DNA from: Thermodesulfobacteriota bacterium | GTDB lineage: Bacteria > Desulfobacterota_D > UBA1144 > Nemesobacterales > UBA2774 | NCBI GenBank assembly: GCA_040754335.1 | Contig: JBFMCV010000001.1 | Location: forward strand, 372,001-436,000 | DNA: 64,000 bases | Direction: 5' to 3' | Part shown: piece by piece, positions 9,121-17,702 of the stretch | Layout of the letters: each line of letters begins with the position of its first letter | How positions within the stretch are numbered: the stretch's first letter is position 1 | Notes under the pieces: model-generated | What the model saw: the letters and a program-made list of their open reading frames with translations, nothing else | Database searches by the model: none | What the model was told of the DNA's origin: nothing | Translations under genes and position numbers: made by a program

Positions 9121-9558
9121 TTACCCGGAGATCGCACGGTCTACCGACCAGATGCCTCCGCCCTTGATCAGCACTATCAGTCCAAGTCCGACGGCCAATA
9201 GGTGGAACTCAAAACCTTCTCCGGCCTGTGTGCCCGCCCAGTTCATGAAGAAGCCGTTCTGGAGGTGAACAGTAACGATTGCACCGAGCATGATGATAGT
9301 TATTCCCAGTGCTGCCAGCCGGCTGAGAAATCCCACTATGAGACCGAGGGCGCCGAACGATTCTCCTATGATTATTAGAATCGCGACGAATGCCGGGATA
9401 CCGCTGCTCACGAAGAATTCGACAGTACCCGAGAATCCGGCCCCACCGAAAAGTCCGAGGAGTTTTTGCATACCGTGCGGGAGCATTACTATACCGAGAG
9501 TGATTCGAGCTATAAACGCGCCTGTATCGTCGCTTGTACGGAATATTGAGCCTACCAT
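9121..9558 (-). CDS. DoxX-family membrane protein
   Basis: This 145-residue protein has four hydrophobic segments (e.g. FVAILIIIGESFGALGLIVG and AALGITIIMLGAIVTVH). It has the DoxX hallmarks GIVMLPHGMQKLLGLFGG near the N-terminus and NWAGTQAGEGFEFHLLAVG near the third helix. DoxX-like proteins are inner-membrane proteins linked in some bacteria to thiosulfate:quinone oxidation or redox stress; most members are unassigned. The gene stands alone between an ArsR regulator and a long gene-free stretch. Confidence 0.85.
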   Translation of the reverse strand: MVGSIFRTSDDTGAFIARITLGIVMLPHGMQKLLGLFGGAGFSGTVEFFVSSGIPAFVAILIIIGESFGALGLIVGFLSRLAALGITIIMLGAIVTVHLQNGFFMNWAGTQAGEGFEFHLLAVGLGLIVLIKGGGIWSVDRAISG

Positions 9559-10318
9559 ACTTCACCCCCTCAAGTTATTTAGCCCTTACGGATCATATTC
9601 TATCTTATTGAAAGGCGTATGTTCAATACCGCATTTTTCGTACTATCGTCCCGGTTCGTCCCTTACCGCTCACATACCGAGAGAGCCGATTCGCGTTTGA
9701 ACAAACGGGCGTTTTTTCGGCGTGTAATGCGGTATAGAATATATCTGATAGCTCATAATACTTACCTATATAGTATATTTGATATCACAAAGTATTCCGT
9801 ATGCTGGGGTTGCCGACAACAGTTGCGCTCGGCCTTCCGGTTCCGGCTCAGGATGGTTAAAGTAGCGCTTGAAGATACGGCATATAATCATATATGACAT
9901 TATATATGTATTGTAACCACCCGTATTCATAGTATAATAAAACTTAATTATAATGTTTAACTGTTTTTTTGCTCCTTCAGGTTTTGATCTTTAAAGATTT
10001 AACTTCTAAAGGATAAAGGCAGGTACCGGTATTAACCTGCCGTAATCAATGTAAAACACCTTCCTAATGTGAATTGTCAGTTTTTAAGAAAAACTTAAAG
10101 AAAAAATACGGCGGGATCGCCGTTTCCTTCCGTTCATTTATATAGAAGGCATATAAAAGCAATAAAAGCATAAAAAGCATATTGAAAATACATATATATT
10201 CCCGCTATCGGATATATTGCTCCTATTTGTATGAATCTGTATATCAGAGCTATTTTTATGACGTTATGCGGGGCGGAGCAATGTTTTCGGATTGAAAGAA
10301 GTTCTGTGCCGGCCGGGT
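9559..10318. other. AT-rich gene-free stretch
   Basis: About 760 nt, clearly richer in A+T than the flanks. A small inverted repeat GGCAGGT/ACCTGCC (10018-10024 and 10035-10041) is present without a T-tract. Several tracts such as CATATAATCATATATG near 9886 look promoter-like but cannot be assigned. A 92-codon open frame at 9619-9897 has no ribosome-binding site and an unlikely composition, so it is not called. Confidence 0.5.
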
Positions 10319-10840
10319 TTACGGCCTGTGCTCCGGACGACGCCCCCTTAAGGCCGACTCCTCGATTCTTATCCTCCTCCTGAGCGCGATCATGTTAAGG
10401 ACGCTGAACACAGCGCATGTGTAGTAGCAGGAGAACATGAGCGGCACGACTGCTATCTCTATCACCACGGCGAGGTAGTTCGGGTGCTTGATATATTTAT
10501 ATGGACCCGAGCTCACGGCGGGAGACCCCGGCACGACGAGTATCTTCGTATTCCAGAATTTCCCCAGGCTTGCGATAGACCAGTACCTGAGCCCTTGTGT
10601 CAGTAGGAAGATCGTCAGCAGCGCCGGCCAGTAACCGTTAAGGGTTCTCCCCAGCAGGAAGTATTCGGCTGCCAGGGACACGAAGAATGCGGCGTGCATC
10701 AGAACTATCGCTTTGTATCCGCGCCTGTCGTACTCGAGTGCCCCCATTTCCCTGACGACGCGTTCGTTCCGCCTTGCCAGGAGCAGCTCGGACACGCGCT
10801 GAATAATCAAGATGGATATAAAAAGGAGGAAAACTTTCAT
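10319..10840 (-). CDS. Isoprenylcysteine carboxyl methyltransferase-family protein
   Basis: This 173-residue integral membrane methyltransferase of the ICMT type has several hydrophobic helices and the family motif GPYKYIKHPNYLAVVIEI (residues about 112-129), which forms the SAM site with downstream residues. Its ATG overlaps the TGA of the type III polyketide synthase gene (ATGA at 10840-10837), implying translational coupling. In Bacillus subtilis the homologous pair BpsA/BpsB makes alkylpyrones and then O-methylates them, so an O-methyltransferase acting on a polyketide lipid is the likely role here. True protein prenyl-cysteine methylation is improbable in bacteria. Confidence 0.85.
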   Translation of the reverse strand: MKVFLLFISILIIQRVSELLLARRNERVVREMGALEYDRRGYKAIVLMHAAFFVSLAAEYFLLGRTLNGYWPALLTIFLLTQGLRYWSIASLGKFWNTKILVVPGSPAVSSGPYKYIKHPNYLAVVIEIAVVPLMFSCYYTCAVFSVLNMIALRRRIRIEESALRGRRPEHRP

Positions 10841-11901
10841 TCTGTCCTGAAGAGCAGCAGCTCCGAGCTGAACCCGGGCCCGAGCGCTGAAATAATACCG
10901 TATTCGCCTTCGTCCTGGGATTTACTGTCCATGAACTCCTTCAACACATAAAGCACCGTAGGAGATGACATGTTCCCGTGCTCTCTCAGGACCTTCCTTG
11001 AATGCACGAACGTCCCTTCACCGAGGCCGAGGGACCTCTCGTACTCGCTCAGCACCTTCGGCCCGCCCGGGTGGACGATGTAGTGTTTCAGATCGCTTAT
11101 CTTGATGCCGTAGCCAGTTGTGAGCTCTTCGATATTCACCCTCACTCTCTCTCTCACGATCGACGGGATGTCCTTGCTGAATATCGCTTTAAACCCGTCG
11201 TCCACGATTTCCCAGCCCATGACACCGAGCGAATCATAATAGGTCGTGGAGAGGGAATCCAGTAAGCTCGGGCCCCGGCGCCCGTAGAGCCTGTTTTCCT
11301 TTCCCGCTACTACGACGGCCGCGGCGCCGTCCGAAAACAGCGCGAGCGACACCAGGTTGCTTTTCGAAAAGTCGCCGCCGTGGAAGGCAAGACTGCATAT
11401 TTCGGTCGCGATAAGGAGCGCCGCGCTCTTCGGACGGGCTTTCGTGTATTCGAGCGCACGGCTGAGCCCAGCCACTCCCCCGGCGCATCCGAGCCCCCAG
11501 ATCGGGGTGCGTCTCAAATGATTGTCCAGCCTGAGCTCGTTCACGAGGACGGCATCGATTGTGGGTGTGGCGACGCCGGTGCTTGATACATAGAAGATGT
11601 GGTCGACGTCCCCGGGGTCCCCGCCGAATCTATCGAGGCAGTCTGTGAGTGCGGAACGGGATAACGTGAGCGCGCCCGACAGATAGTGCTCGGAGCGCTC
11701 CTTGAAGCTCTTTTCGTTTTCGAACCACTCTTTCGGGTTTACGAATCCCCGGTATTCGATGAGAGAGCTGTCGAACACATCGAGCATCCTGCCCGGGTCG
11801 TGGCCGTTTCTTGAAAGCAGGGTGTGCGCGAAGCTTTTAAGCTCGCTCTGCCGGAATTCATACGGCAGCGAGGCGGTTCCAACCGAAATTATTCTCGACA
11901 T
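10837..11901 (-). CDS. Type III polyketide synthase (chalcone/stilbene synthase-like)
   Basis: This 354-residue thiolase-fold homodimeric enzyme condenses an acyl-CoA starter with malonyl-CoA. The catalytic triad is visible: C139 in GLGCAGGVAGLSRA, H277 in YIVHPGGPKVL, and N310 in REHGNMSSPTVLYVL. The C-terminal GPGFSSELLL matches the conserved GPGxxxE segment of the family. Together with the coupled ICMT-like gene, this suggests an alkylpyrone or alkylresorcinol-type lipid, possibly for the membrane. It lies 220 nt downstream of an ArsR-family gene that ends in its own terminator, so it probably has a separate promoter. Starter specificity cannot be read from sequence. Confidence 0.9.
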   Translation of the reverse strand: MSRIISVGTASLPYEFRQSELKSFAHTLLSRNGHDPGRMLDVFDSSLIEYRGFVNPKEWFENEKSFKERSEHYLSGALTLSRSALTDCLDRFGGDPGDVDHIFYVSSTGVATPTIDAVLVNELRLDNHLRRTPIWGLGCAGGVAGLSRALEYTKARPKSAALLIATEICSLAFHGGDFSKSNLVSLALFSDGAAAVVVAGKENRLYGRRGPSLLDSLSTTYYDSLGVMGWEIVDDGFKAIFSKDIPSIVRERVRVNIEELTTGYGIKISDLKHYIVHPGGPKVLSEYERSLGLGEGTFVHSRKVLREHGNMSSPTVLYVLKEFMDSKSQDEGEYGIISALGPGFSSELLLFRTE

Positions 11902-12013
11902 TACGTCTCAACCCTTTACCCGTTATATATCAGGAAAATGGAATCCGGGATTTTATCGGGCACCGCGCGCGGATCCTGAGACAATAGGCAGCATCCGGAA
12001 AGATTATATGGAT

Positions 12014-12053
12014 AAAAAGCCGTTTCCAGTAAAAGTATACCGGAAACGGCTTT
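12014..12053 (-). terminator. Rho-independent terminator after the second arsR-like gene
   Basis: Arms AAAGCCGTTTCC (12016-12027) and GGAAACGGCTTT (12042-12053) are perfectly complementary over 12 bp. Read on the minus strand, the hairpin is followed by TTTTT (complement of 12014-12018). It lies about 70 nt past the ArsR stop codon and insulates the polyketide synthase gene from it. Confidence 0.7.
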
Positions 12054-12123
12054 CTTTGATTTTGCAACCGAGCGATGCGATCACATTCGCGTCGGAAAAA
12101 TGACTAATGCTGAATAGCCGTGA

Positions 12124-12405
12124 TTATTGAGCCCTCATCGGATGGTTATCTTTTCCCGTTAAAGAGGCAAGGAAAAATTTCATATTCTCTATCTTGCTGT
12201 TGTTGAGGGAATAGAGACGGTTTTGTCTCACTTTGCGCTCATTAACGATCTCGGCTTCCTTGAGTATCTTGAGGTGATTCGAGATAGCTGGCTTCGATAT
12301 GTCGAACTTGCTTGCGATATCACCGGCCGCACTCTCCCCCTGGCTCAGGAACTCCAGGATTTTCCTTCTTGTATCATCTGCAATTGCTTTATACGGGCAA
12401 CCCAT
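12124..12405 (-). CDS. ArsR-family winged-helix transcriptional regulator (second copy)
   Basis: This is a 93-residue ArsR/SmtB regulator with recognition region SKPAISNHLKILKEAEIV and wing RKVRQNRLYSLN. It is about 60% identical by eye to the regulator at 8413-8670, so the two are paralogues. An excellent ribosome-binding site, AAGGAGG, precedes the ATG. Like its paralogue it starts MGC and lacks an obvious metal-binding CxC pair. It is the first leftward gene after the divergent pepA and ends in a strong terminator, so it is probably monocistronic. Its target may be the polyketide pair or the divergent pepA region; this is untested inference. Confidence 0.87.
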   Translation of the reverse strand: MGCPYKAIADDTRRKILEFLSQGESAAGDIASKFDISKPAISNHLKILKEAEIVNERKVRQNRLYSLNNSKIENMKFFLASLTGKDNHPMRAQ

Positions 12406-12675
12406 TTCGATTTCCTCCTTGGTTTTCTTATACGATTTTTTAGTGTATTAATTTACCTTATCTTTGTCGATACTTCTACTAAAAAGTGCGCGCATTTGTT
12501 TTAAATAAATTCTTTTGTATTTAGAGATTTTGAATTCCATCTCACGAATAGTATACCATAAAATGTAAAGAAAATTAATTCTGATAGTCAATTAACCGAA
12601 AATTCCTCCGGTTTCAATTTCGAGTCTGTATGCTAATCTAATCCCAATATCTCAAACTCAAGGAGGAGCGGTCAC

Positions 12676-14148
12676 TTGGACTTCACTTACAGCAGCGAAA
12701 ATTTGTTAAAGATCAAGACGGATCTTCTGGTAGTGGGCTTGTTCAAAGGTGAAAAATTCTCCGGATCTCTCAAGAGTGTCAACGATGCTCTGGGAGGCGT
12801 TCTGAAAAGTTTGTCGGAAGACGAAAAGTTCGAAGGGGAGCTCGGGAAGAGCGTGTCCCTTAACAGCACGTTCGGGAAGATCGGGGCAAAACGGGTGCTC
12901 CTGCTCGGGCTCGGGGACAAGCCGAGATTCTCACCCGACACGGTGAGAAAAGCGGGAAGCCTGACTGCAGGGAAACTGAAAGCTGCATCTACACATGTAA
13001 CGTTCGCACCGGAGTTCAACGGTGGAAAGGGATATATCGCGGCGCTTGCGGAAGGGGTTATGCTCGGTGCGTACGATTTCGACAAATACAAGACTAAAAA
13101 CGGAGCGGAGAGCGAGATAGACGCCGTGGTGATAATATCGGAGGAAATCAAGGACAGGAGGTTCGAGGAAGAGATCGGAACTGCAAAGGCGATCTCCGAA
13201 TCCGCTTGCCTCGCGAGGGATATGGTGAACGAGCCTCCGGTCTATATGACCCCATCCAGACTCGCCGACATAGCGACCGTCATCGCAGACGAAGGGGGGA
13301 TGAAGTGCGAGATATTCGACCTCGATGAGATAAAGAGGAGGGGAATGGAGGGGCTCGCGGCCGTCTCTAAAGGCAGCGACGAGCCGCCCAGGTTCATCCA
13401 TCTCACTTATGAGCCTTATAAGAAACCTAAGGCGACGCTTGCGGTCGTAGGGAAGGGTATTACGTTCGATTCGGGCGGCCTCTGCCTGAAGCCCGCAGAC
13501 AGCATGCGTACGATGAAAATGGATATGGCCGGCGCCGCGGCGGTGCTCGGAGTCATGAAGGCGATTGCGCGACTCAAGCCCTCGGTCAAAGTCCACGGGC
13601 TCATATCTTCCTGTGAGAATATGACCGGTCCGGGCGCTTATAAACCGGACGACGTGATAAGGGCATATAACGGAAAAACGATCGAGGTGATAAACACGGA
13701 CGCCGAGGGCAGGATCGTGCTCTCTGACGCCCTATCCTATGCCGTGCACCTCAGGGTGGACGAGATAATAGACCTCGCGACGCTCACGGGGGCATGCATG
13801 GTCGGCCTCGGTACCTATACCGCGGGCTTGATGGGCAATAACCAGAAGCTTATCGACAGGATTAAAAAGGCCGCCGACGGAGCGGGCGAGAAAATCTGGC
13901 AGCTTCCCATGGATGACGAGCTCCGTCAGGAGATTAAGAGCGATGTCGCCGATATGAAAAACACGGGCAGCAGATGGGGAGGGGCAATCACGGCGGCGAT
14001 GTTCCTCGAAAACTTTGTCGGAGATACGGCCTGGGCCCACATCGACATAGCGGGCCCCGCATACAACGAGAAAGAAAGCAGCTGGAGCCCCAAGGGCGGC
14101 ACCGGGTTCGGGGTCAGGACCCTGGTATCGTATATTATGAACAGATGA
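12676..14148 (+). CDS. pepA: Leucyl aminopeptidase (M17)
   Basis: This 490-residue dinuclear-zinc aminopeptidase releases N-terminal residues from peptides. The start is TTG at 12676, supported by AGGAGGAG 7-14 nt upstream and by the lack of an in-frame ATG nearby. The N-terminal macrodomain-like part covers about residues 1-165. The catalytic domain shows GKGITFDSGGLCLKP (metal-binding Lys and Asp) and the signature NTDAEGRIVLSDAL. Length matches the family. Cytoplasmic; some homologues also act in DNA binding at recombination sites, which cannot be judged here. It reads toward sppA, which begins about 50 nt later. Confidence 0.95.
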   Translation: MDFTYSSENLLKIKTDLLVVGLFKGEKFSGSLKSVNDALGGVLKSLSEDEKFEGELGKSVSLNSTFGKIGAKRVLLLGLGDKPRFSPDTVRKAGSLTAGKLKAASTHVTFAPEFNGGKGYIAALAEGVMLGAYDFDKYKTKNGAESEIDAVVIISEEIKDRRFEEEIGTAKAISESACLARDMVNEPPVYMTPSRLADIATVIADEGGMKCEIFDLDEIKRRGMEGLAAVSKGSDEPPRFIHLTYEPYKKPKATLAVVGKGITFDSGGLCLKPADSMRTMKMDMAGAAAVLGVMKAIARLKPSVKVHGLISSCENMTGPGAYKPDDVIRAYNGKTIEVINTDAEGRIVLSDALSYAVHLRVDEIIDLATLTGACMVGLGTYTAGLMGNNQKLIDRIKKAADGAGEKIWQLPMDDELRQEIKSDVADMKNTGSRWGGAITAAMFLENFVGDTAWAHIDIAGPAYNEKESSWSPKGGTGFGVRTLVSYIMNR

Positions 14149-14199
14149 CACTGCCCCCTCGGTCCTGAATGATTATTCATTTTCCTGGTACAGGACTGC

Positions 14200-15861
14200 G
14201 TGATGAAACCAATGTCGATGAACGGCCTTTTAGAGTCCTTTCGAAAATATAACTTTGTAAAATTCGAGCTCAGAGGCGAGATACCCGAAGAAGAGGAAAA
14301 GGGTTTTCTCCCTTTTCTCGGCGGCGAAAAAAAACTCACGGTCGGAGAGATAGAGAAAATCCTCGCATCCGTCGAGCGTTCGGATAATATCACCGGGGTA
14401 TTAGTCCTGATAAGCGAGCTCAGGATCGGTCTCGCCCGCGCGAATTCCCTGAGGCGCCGCCTCCTGGCATTGAGGAGAAGCGGCAAAAGGGTCTTCGTTT
14501 ATATAGAGAGCGGGGGGAACATCGAATACCTCATGGCCTCTGCGGCCGATCGCATCTATCTGCCGCCGTGGGCGATGCTTAACCTGATAGGCCTCGGCGC
14601 GGAGGTCACTTTCTTCAAAGACCTCCTCGACAAGCTGGGCATATCCGCGAGGCTCAAGGGCTATGGCGAGTACAAGAGCGCCGCGGAAACGTTTACGAGG
14701 GATTCCATTTCCCGGGCTCACAGGGAAATGGTCGATTCCATTTTGGGGAATCTCGAAGGCGAGCTCGAGGAATCCATTTCCGATGGGAGGGGCATAGAAC
14801 GGGCTCAAGTACGAGCACTCATCGACAGGGGCCCCTTCGTGCCTTCATCGGCCCTCTCCGAGGGTCTCGTTGACGGCACGGCTTACGAGTCCGAGATAGA
14901 GGACAGGGCCTCCGGGGTTACGGGCGTCAAGGTCAAATCCATCAGCGCCCGGCATTACAACAGGATTCTTAAAATCAGGGAAAAGCTCGGATCGATCGGT
15001 GTGAGAATATGGGGAGACGCGGGCACGATCGCAGTAGTCGCGGATTCAGGCTTTGTAGTGCTCGGAGAGAGCCTTGGACGCGGGGCGATGAAAACCATGG
15101 GCTCGGATTCCGTCCTGGCACAGCTGGACAGGGTCTCGAAAGACAGGGACGTGAAGGCGCTCGTGTTCAGGATAATGACGCCCGGGGGCTCGGGGGTCGC
15201 CTCGGACCTCATCAGGAGGCGACTGAGATCGATTTCGGAAACAATGCCTGTGATTGTCTCGATGTCGGACGTTTCCGCCTCGGGAGGCTACCTGATAGCT
15301 CTCGGGGCAGGGAAAATCGTTGCCGACCCCGCGACTCTCACGGGCTCGATAGGGATCGTATACGGCAAATTCGAGCTCGGGGAGCTGTACCGGAAACTGG
15401 GCGTGAAAAGGGAGCTGATACCGCTCGGGAAAAAGTCCCTCATGTTTTCCGCGAGCAGGGACTTTTCGGAGGATGAGGAACAAAAGCTCGACGAGCTCAT
15501 GAAATTCTATTACGGAGAGTTCGTGAGGATGGTCTCTGAATCAAGGGGTCTGGACGCGGCCCGCGCCGAGAAAGCCGCGAAGGGGAGGGTGTGGACGGGA
15601 GCACAGGCCAAGGAGCTGGGTCTGGTCGACGAGTTAGGCGGCTTCTGGGACGCGGTAAATATCGCAGGACGCGAGGCCGGTCTACCTGAAGACAAAATCC
15701 CCCGTCTCAGGTTCTACTCTCCGCAAAGGGGTATCAGGCTCTCTTCTCTCTTCGGGGATGCCGGATATTCGGAATTCTTGAGGGTACTGATCGAGAACGC
15801 GCCTCTTCCCGGATGCGAGGGCTGCCTCCCGGTCATGCCATTCCGCATCAGTGTGAAATGA
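14200..15861 (+). CDS. sppA: Signal peptide peptidase SppA, 67K type
   Basis: This 553-residue tandem-domain serine protease degrades cleaved signal peptides. The general-base Lys is in the N-terminal half (GYGEYKSAAETF, K159). The nucleophile Ser is in the C-terminal half (SDVSASGGYLIALGAG, S361), as expected of the double-length type. No clear N-terminal membrane anchor is visible, unlike E. coli SppA; the first 35 residues are fairly polar, so it may be peripheral or cytoplasmic. The frame opens with GTG at 14200 directly followed by ATG 14203, with further ATGs at 14212 and 14218; the exact start is uncertain. Probably co-transcribed with pepA. Confidence 0.88.
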   Translation: MMKPMSMNGLLESFRKYNFVKFELRGEIPEEEEKGFLPFLGGEKKLTVGEIEKILASVERSDNITGVLVLISELRIGLARANSLRRRLLALRRSGKRVFVYIESGGNIEYLMASAADRIYLPPWAMLNLIGLGAEVTFFKDLLDKLGISARLKGYGEYKSAAETFTRDSISRAHREMVDSILGNLEGELEESISDGRGIERAQVRALIDRGPFVPSSALSEGLVDGTAYESEIEDRASGVTGVKVKSISARHYNRILKIREKLGSIGVRIWGDAGTIAVVADSGFVVLGESLGRGAMKTMGSDSVLAQLDRVSKDRDVKALVFRIMTPGGSGVASDLIRRRLRSISETMPVIVSMSDVSASGGYLIALGAGKIVADPATLTGSIGIVYGKFELGELYRKLGVKRELIPLGKKSLMFSASRDFSEDEEQKLDELMKFYYGEFVRMVSESRGLDAARAEKAAKGRVWTGAQAKELGLVDELGGFWDAVNIAGREAGLPEDKIPRLRFYSPQRGIRLSSLFGDAGYSEFLRVLIENAPLPGCEGCLPVMPFRISVK

Positions 15862-15977
15862 AGCCCGGACTGATATGGATCGAATACCGCACCTGAGTAT
15901 ATTGCGCCGGATGTGATGATAAGAACGACGCGAGCGGGGGGTTTTATATAAGCTGACGGACAGCCGCAGTGCGCCGT

Positions 15978-16934
15978 TTATAGAGACTCGTTTTTGACTT
16001 TCAGTGTAGAGACTACGGGAAAGAATTCGAGCCATTCGGTGAATTTCGGGTCGCGCCCTTCGACGATATCGAAGAACCTCGATTGCAGCCGTTTGGTTAT
16101 CGGCCCCGGCTTTCCTTTCCCGATGACCCTCTTGTCGACATCCCGGATAGGGGTTATCTCGGCCGCGGTCCCCGTGAAAAAGGCCTCGTCCGCTATGTAG
16201 AGCTCGTCCCTCGTGAAACGCTCCGTTTCGAGCTCGATCCCTTCGTCTTTTGCTATCTCGATGACGGAGTCCCTGGTAATACCCTCGAGTATGGACGTGA
16301 GCGGCGGGGTTTTGAGCACGCCGTTCCTGACAATGAAAATATTCTCACCCGTCCCTTCGGCTACATAGCCTTCCGTGTCGAGCAGTATGGCCTCGTCGAA
16401 ACCGAGGGAAGTGGCCTCTAGCTTTGCGAGGACGGAGTTTGCGTAATTACCGCTGACCTTGGCCTTCGTCATAAACGAGTTTACGCCCATTCGCGTAAAG
16501 GACGATATTTTCGCGCTTATTCCCTTCGACAGAGCGCCTTCCCCGAGATATGTCCCCCAGGGGTACGCTGAGATCGCGAGCGTGATTGGATTATCGCCCG
16601 GGTGAAGGCCCACTTTACCCCCGCCAATGAACGCTATGGGTCTTATATAGGCTTCTTCCAGGTCGTTAACGGTGAGAAGGTCCAGGATGGCGTCGTGGGT
16701 TTCTTCCTTGGAGTAGGGGATCTTGATCTGGGCTATGTGCGCGGACGCGTACAGCCTGTCTATGTGCTCGGGAAGCCTGAACACCGCCGACCTGCTGTCC
16801 CCGCATTTATATGCCCTGATGCCTTCGAAAACGGCGAGTCCGTAGTGCAGCGTATGTGTCAGGACATGGACCGAAGCGTCGTCCCAGGATACAAATTCAC
16901 CGTTGAACCATATCTTATAAGGCTTGCTGCTCAT
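15978..16934 (-). CDS. ilvE: Branched-chain amino acid aminotransferase
   Basis: This 318-residue fold-type IV PLP enzyme catalyses the last transamination in Val, Leu and Ile synthesis with glutamate. The N-terminal [16 protein letters not shown] (residues about 28-43) and the PLP lysine K159 in the [12 protein letters not shown] context match IlvE. The cofactor-phosphate segments [18 protein letters not shown] and [11 protein letters not shown] are also present. It is convergent with sppA and shows no linked ilv genes. Confidence in IlvE over D-amino-acid transaminase comes from length and the EGIRAY motif. Confidence 0.93.
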   Translation of the reverse strand: MSSKPYKIWFNGEFVSWDDASVHVLTHTLHYGLAVFEGIRAYKCGDSRSAVFRLPEHIDRLYASAHIAQIKIPYSKEETHDAILDLLTVNDLEEAYIRPIAFIGGGKVGLHPGDNPITLAISAYPWGTYLGEGALSKGISAKISSFTRMGVNSFMTKAKVSGNYANSVLAKLEATSLGFDEAILLDTEGYVAEGTGENIFIVRNGVLKTPPLTSILEGITRDSVIEIAKDEGIELETERFTRDELYIADEAFFTGTAAEITPIRDVDKRVIGKGKPGPITKRLQSRFFDIVEGRDPKFTEWLEFFPVVSTLKVKNESL

Positions 16935-17030
16935 CCCCGAAACTCCTGTTTACGTGAGGCTTGATTCGTATAATCTATAAAATATTCCTTTTTTTCCTCT
17001 AGATTGTCAAGTGCTTAATTTATAAAATTC

Positions 17031-17060
17031 TTGACTCGCGAAGGTTTCTTTGAATAATTA
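17031..17060 (+). promoter_or_regulatory. Weak promoter candidate directly before the PhaR-like gene
   Basis: TTGACT (17031-17036) and TAATTA (17055-17060) are spaced by 18 nt. A start site near 17067 would leave almost no leader before the ATG at 17069, and no Shine-Dalgarno is visible there. Confidence 0.3.
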
Positions 17061-17068
17061 TAGTACCT

Positions 17069-17653
17069 ATGCCGAAAGAAGAGAAAGAGGGCCCGGGTCA
17101 GGTTATTATAAAAAAGTATAGTAACCGCAGACTCTACGACTCCACAAATAAGAAATACGTCACCCTCGATGATATTGCCGCGCTAATACGCGAAGGGAAC
17201 GAGGTGAAGGTAATTGATTCCCAGACCGGAGCCGATATATCAAAGGTGATACTCATTCAGGTCGTCCTTGAGAGCGAAAAGAACAAGGAGGACATCCTCC
17301 CTGTCTCGTTCCTGCATATGCTTATAAAATACGGCAACAAGGTCGCGAAGGACTTCTTCGAGAATTATTTCCTGATGATGTTCCAGCCTTATTTCTCGGT
17401 ACAGGAGAATTTCAAGAAGAACATGCGCCTCTGGCAGGAAATGGGGTGGTTCCCTCCGGGGGTAAAGCTGCCTCCCAACCTGGAAATGCTGAGCTCCGCC
17501 GAACCTCCCGGTGCGGATGCGTTCACCGCACCTGCGGAAGGACCGGAGACGGGTAAACCGGTGCCTCCGACTGCCAAAGAAGTCGAATACCTCATGGAGA
17601 AGATAAAGGAGCTTGAGAAAAAGGTTAAGTCCCTCGACGAGGAGCAGAAGTAA
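17069..17653 (+). CDS. PHA-synthesis-repressor-type DNA-binding protein (PhaR-like)
   Basis: This is a 194-residue protein. Residues 12-75 match the PHB/PHA accumulation regulator DNA-binding domain (IIKKYSNRRLYDSTNKKY, then VTLDDIAALIREGNEVKVID), followed by the accumulation-regulator helices up to about residue 125. The C-terminus is a Pro-rich linker and a short coiled coil (EYLMEKIKELEKKVKSLDEE). PhaR proteins repress phasin and PHA genes and can bind PHA granules. No PHA synthase or phasin is in the window, so the targets are unknown. In many deltaproteobacteria this family appears as a stand-alone regulator. Confidence 0.85.
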   Translation: MPKEEKEGPGQVIIKKYSNRRLYDSTNKKYVTLDDIAALIREGNEVKVIDSQTGADISKVILIQVVLESEKNKEDILPVSFLHMLIKYGNKVAKDFFENYFLMMFQPYFSVQENFKKNMRLWQEMGWFPPGVKLPPNLEMLSSAEPPGADAFTAPAEGPETGKPVPPTAKEVEYLMEKIKELEKKVKSLDEEQK

Positions 17654-17702
17654 CGCCCGGGCGCTGTATCAACTCCGGCATCACCTGATATTTGCCAATT
17701 GC

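Noticed and set aside
8847-9201. Short open frames on both strands next to the DoxX gene
   Set aside because: No ribosome-binding site, no domain, and both strands open through the same DNA, so chance frames are likely.
9619-9897. 92-codon open frame in the AT-rich gap
   Set aside because: Arg/Tyr-rich composition, no Shine-Dalgarno and unlike neighbouring genes.
17069-17653. Polyhydroxyalkanoate gene cluster
   Set aside because: Only the PhaR-like regulator is present; no PHA synthase, phasin, thiolase or reductase of that pathway is adjacent.
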